Positions 61,494 through 64,000 of a DNA stretch of 64,000 bases are shown in pieces (position 1 is the first letter of the stretch; each line of letters starts with the position of its first letter). Source of the DNA: Stenopsyche tienmushanensis (taxonomy: Eukaryota; Arthropoda; Insecta; Trichoptera; Stenopsychidae); assembly GCA_008973525.1 (NCBI GenBank), contig WACJ01000055.1, forward strand, positions 744,001 through 808,000. The letters are read 5' to 3'. Both the position numbers and the translations under genes were made by a program. Under the pieces are notes generated by a model. That model was not told the origin of the DNA. It saw nothing but the letters and a program-made list of their open reading frames with translations, and made no database searches.

Positions 61494-62121
61494 TGTTGCG
61501 TTTAGAGCCCCTTGCCGTCTTCAGGGGCCCGCAATCTTCGTCGCAGCTGCCTCAAACAGCCCGCCACGAGGGGCGTCTCAAATCGCGGAGCGCTCCGGAG
61601 GCCGGACGCACCCTTGCGCCTCTCATCTCGGCCCGAAGGGCCTCGACGAGAAGCGAAGGGGCTCCGCCCTCAGGGGCGAAGAAACCCCGCGACACCGAGA
61701 CAAACTCGAAGCATCCGCGACGGAATATGCGTATACCTCCGCCGAGGGGGCGATTCTTTAACTTCGACCGCTCATATGACGACACCAAAAAGGAGGAAAC
61801 CTCAAAAACGAGAGGGAAACAATTTAAAACATGATGAACTTCGATTAATAAATTTTATTTACCATTTTGTGATACGGCAGACGATCACGACGCAGAGGCT
61901 TGATGATGGGAACGTAGCGCGAAATTAACACGACTGGTCCCCAAGGCGCCCAGAAAAGAACAGAAAGAATTTGCTCGGCCTACGACCCTTAAGAACGGTT
62001 GAGGTCCGAACGCCAAATTAAACGACCCGCTTTGACGACCAAAAATCGATATTAAACGACGAAATTAATTAATTTATTTTTATAATCAATAAAAACAATC
62101 GCAAATCATTCCCACGCTACA
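61494..62121 (-). mobile_element. 3' LTR of an LTR retrotransposon
   Basis: A 628-bp segment beginning TGTTGCG and ending CGCTACA on the plus strand, that is TGTAGCG...CGCAACA on the minus strand: near-perfect 7-bp inverted termini with TG..CA ends. Immediately outside the higher-coordinate end, the minus strand reads GTCGGGGGGGAG, a polypurine tract, which fixes orientation (minus) and identifies this as the 3' LTR. No TGG-type primer-binding site lies there, arguing against a plus-strand 5' LTR. Much of it, especially 61500-61790, is far richer in GC than the rest of the window. AATAAA occurs on the minus strand around 61854-61859. Long open frames across it on both strands (for example plus 61487-61834 and 61512-61928) reflect GC content, not genes. 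The 5 bp next to the outer edge (GGTCC) should recur beyond the other LTR. Confidence 0.75.
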
Positions 62122-62132
62122 CTCCCCCCGAC
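62122..62132 (-). promoter_or_regulatory. Polypurine tract of the retroelement
   Basis: GTCGGGGGGGAG on the minus strand, abutting the LTR start TGTAGCG. It primes plus-strand DNA synthesis during reverse transcription. Confidence 0.7.
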
Positions 62133-62189
62133 TTAAGCAATTGAATCGTCCCGATCAATCCAATCCCATGCCTCGCAATCGTGCCGCAT
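62133..62189 (-). pseudogene. Short 3' end of the retroelement coding frame
   Basis: Directly before the polypurine tract the minus strand reads MRHDCEAWDWIDRDDSIA and then a stop (62133-62135). A reading frame ending a few bases from the polypurine tract is the usual layout of the pol (or gag-pol) 3' end. Upstream the frame runs into an A/T homopolymer-rich tract (62189-62218), probably slipped, and coding cannot be followed. Another phase (LIGTIQLLKSGGECSVG) runs through the same bases into the LTR, so the true frame is uncertain. Confidence 0.35.
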
Positions 62190-64000
62190 AAAAAAAAAGA
62201 AAAAAAGAAAAAAAAAGCGTCCCTGCCCGACTTAACAAAAGTCACAGCATTTGCTTTACGGCCCGAGAAATCAGGGGTAAACTTTGACCGTGACCATAAA
62301 ATAAAACAAGTAGTATTTTTATTTACAAAAACAAGTTAAAAACATATGAAAATTAAATATAGATCCACAGTAGTAGGATCTTTCAAAAGAGAAAAAAAAA
62401 TGTTTCTGATGTTCCTGTAGAAGTCCTGTTAGAACCTTGCTGCTCCTGCAATGAAACCTTCATGAGTCTGTTCTTTACATTTCTAAATTTATTTTAAAAA
62501 ATACAGTAAGCTTTATCATTCATCACGACGTCCGTATCGCTACGCGACGTCTACGCGCGTTAGCCTGTTTGGCGATGAAAACAATCATCCCTCCGAACCG
62601 GCACTCCCTTAGAAGTTTACGCGGATGACTAGTTTAAACAAACTATGTTCTCCTCGACCTTGACTTATCTAATTTTCGACATCAAAAGATTCGTCACCGT
62701 GTCCTATCGCGAGACATTTCTATGAATAAACCAGAACAAAACAGAAGAATAAGAAAAATAGACAACGAATAGACAGAAAGCTCCTTCTCTGGCACTGCGT
62801 ACTCCGTGATTCCATTGCAGCTCTACTTCTCGCGATCGAAAACTATCGTGCGAGGCCTAGACAAATTCGAACAAATCTAAAACAATTGAAACAATAATGC
62901 TAAACAACCATCATCAGCTCGTCACTGTCGCCGCCATCCTGTGTCGTAAAGAAAATAATTTAACTTCATTTAATTACGTTCGTCGCGATGCCCCTTGGTA
63001 CGTGAAGTATCACCTTACTGCGCGAAACTGAAAGTTTCGGCTGCCAACCCTACTTCACCGGTCACGACGGTGCCTCTCGATAGGATAGGGAAGGCAGCGA
63101 TCAAATCCACCGAGGTGGTTCGATCCGCCCTGATCTGGAAGACCCATAACAATTATCGCAGCGGATTTCCCGTCGCCAGCGTCTATTGTTACTTCCATTC
63201 CAATACCATTACGCGACATACTACCAGCCTGGCGGGAACACCGCACACCAGGGCCTGGTGCTCATCCAGAGCGTCGCAACTAAAACTAACAACCACATGC
63301 TACCAGCCTGACGGCATCACCAGCTCGTCAGCGCCTGGTTCAAAGCATTGCGGCTCACAACAAATACTTCACGAACCATGGTTCTCCGACGACCTTATTC
63401 TTCAAAAAAAATCAAAATTACCAAATGACTTGCTTCTAAACAATTACAACACTCTTTACGAGAAGCTTACAAAAAAAGAAACAAAAGCGACGACAATAAA
63501 AGCTGTTCTAAACGATACCGACCGCTTGCAAAGGGTATCTCTGGGACTGTACCTGAAAATTTCATACAATTCACCCTGCAACATCTGGCATTATCTTTAA
63601 CAATATTCCACATATTTTAAAACCTAAAATAAATTCGAACGACATGCATATAATACATACAAAAAAATGCAACGCCGTTTACAAACCAAAATACCACGAA
63701 TCGGCAAGACAAAAACCCGGTTGATTACAAAATACCTAGCGCCCCGAGCCCTGCTTGATAAAGCGGATGGGATTTTCCCATGTTTTGAAGCACCGCTATC
63801 GGCCCTCAAGATAAGAAATATTTACAACAATAGAAATCCACAAATTAACTCTTCATCCATCGCAAAAGACAAACCTGATGACGCTTCATAACCATTATAG
63901 TTCGATATTTTAATCACACCATGCCGATCGCTTTATACAACAACTTACATTATCTATTGCGCGACAAGCCCTAAAATATTATAAATAACTTAAAGGTCAC
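62190..64000 (-). mobile_element. Internal region of the LTR retrotransposon, cut by the window edge
   Basis: Everything from the polypurine tract to the right edge is interpreted as element interior. Its composition is more balanced than the host DNA up to about 63400 and then becomes AT-richer. I could not find protease, reverse transcriptase, RNase H or integrase motifs on either strand, so this is either a long 3' untranslated part, a decayed interior or a non-autonomous element. CCCGACTTAA occurs twice (about 62127-62136 and 62229-62238), suggesting a local duplication next to the polypurine tract. An imperfect ~60-bp tandem unit with 79-bp period lies at 63217-63280 and 63295-63357. The longest open frame of the window (plus 62995-63600, 201 codons from TTG) lies here in the antisense direction. 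Confidence 0.45.
63217..63357. repeat. Two-copy imperfect tandem repeat (79-bp period)
   Basis: ACATACTACCAGCCTGGCGG (63217 onward) and ACATGCTACCAGCCTGACGG (about 63296 onward) start two units that continue in parallel through ACACC/TCACC, GCCTGGTG/GCGCCTGGTT and GCGTCGCA/TGCGGCTCA. It lies in the retroelement interior. Confidence 0.65.

Noticed and set aside
61487..61928. Overlapping 115- and 138-codon plus frames and a minus frame in the same DNA
   Set aside because: They lie in the GC-rich LTR, where stop codons are rare in every frame; the products are Arg/Pro-rich composition artefacts.
62995..63600. Longest open frame of the window (201 codons, plus) as a gene
   Set aside because: Opens at TTG, not ATG, has no recognisable domain, includes the translated tandem units, and runs antisense to the retroelement whose orientation is fixed by its polypurine tract.
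1..64000. CRISPR arrays, operons or prophage-like modules
   Set aside because: No regularly spaced repeats, no gene clusters and no ribosome-binding-site-led frames; the sequence is eukaryotic.

Overview
The window is eukaryotic, strongly AT-rich and gene-poor, and most likely comes from an arthropod (an insect or a copepod-like crustacean). I infer this from four things: several decayed mariner copies; a tRNA-headed SINE whose 3' part carries the 'GGCC(T/C)ATAG...CAGTGGAC...(TGA)n' tail known from arthropod RTE-type elements; three copies of a transposase family ending in YG-GIAD that I associate with arthropod genomes; and a general AT bias with frequent (TA)n tracts. I found no intact host protein-coding gene, no rRNA and no convincing functional tRNA on either strand. 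The window reads as intergenic or deep-intron DNA filled with old, mostly broken mobile elements. Nothing in it has prokaryotic organisation.

Layout. 0-9.9 kb: unique-looking AT-rich sequence with two or three tRNA-like SINE scraps and one copy of a 200-bp GA-rich repeat (family A). 9.9-21.2 kb: two GC-rich copies of family B in inverted orientation enclose 11 kb without recognisable genes; family C copy 1 lies inside. 21-29 kb: a pair of ~580-bp inverted repeats (23.3 and 28.0 kb), a full-looking RTE-tailed SINE, a near-perfect hairpin, two unrecognised minus-strand reading frames and family C copy 2. 29-36 kb: little recognisable apart from family A copy 2. 36-37.5 kb: a pogo/Tigger/jerky-like transposase fragment directly beside a deleted but TIR-bounded mariner. 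40-49 kb: two more mariner fragments, a possible LINE tail, an 80-bp piggyBac-type MITE and a 1-kb Mutator-like element. 55-60 kb: a second and a third Mutator-like transposase relic (the third bounded by TIRs), a 104-bp MITE and a hammerhead-like fold. 61.5-64 kb: a sharp rise in GC that corresponds to the 3' end of an LTR retrotransposon on the minus strand (628-bp LTR, polypurine tract, short in-frame pol end), running off the right edge.

The elements do not work together as a system; every transposase relic carries stops, frameshifts, deletions or lost catalytic residues. The most informative result is the Mutator-like family: three copies with decayed coding, plus two shorter copies that share only the distinctive 3' untranslated motif CGTTTTTCTCGAAAC. 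This suggests an autonomous family with non-autonomous derivatives. All family names come from recognition by eye, without a database search.
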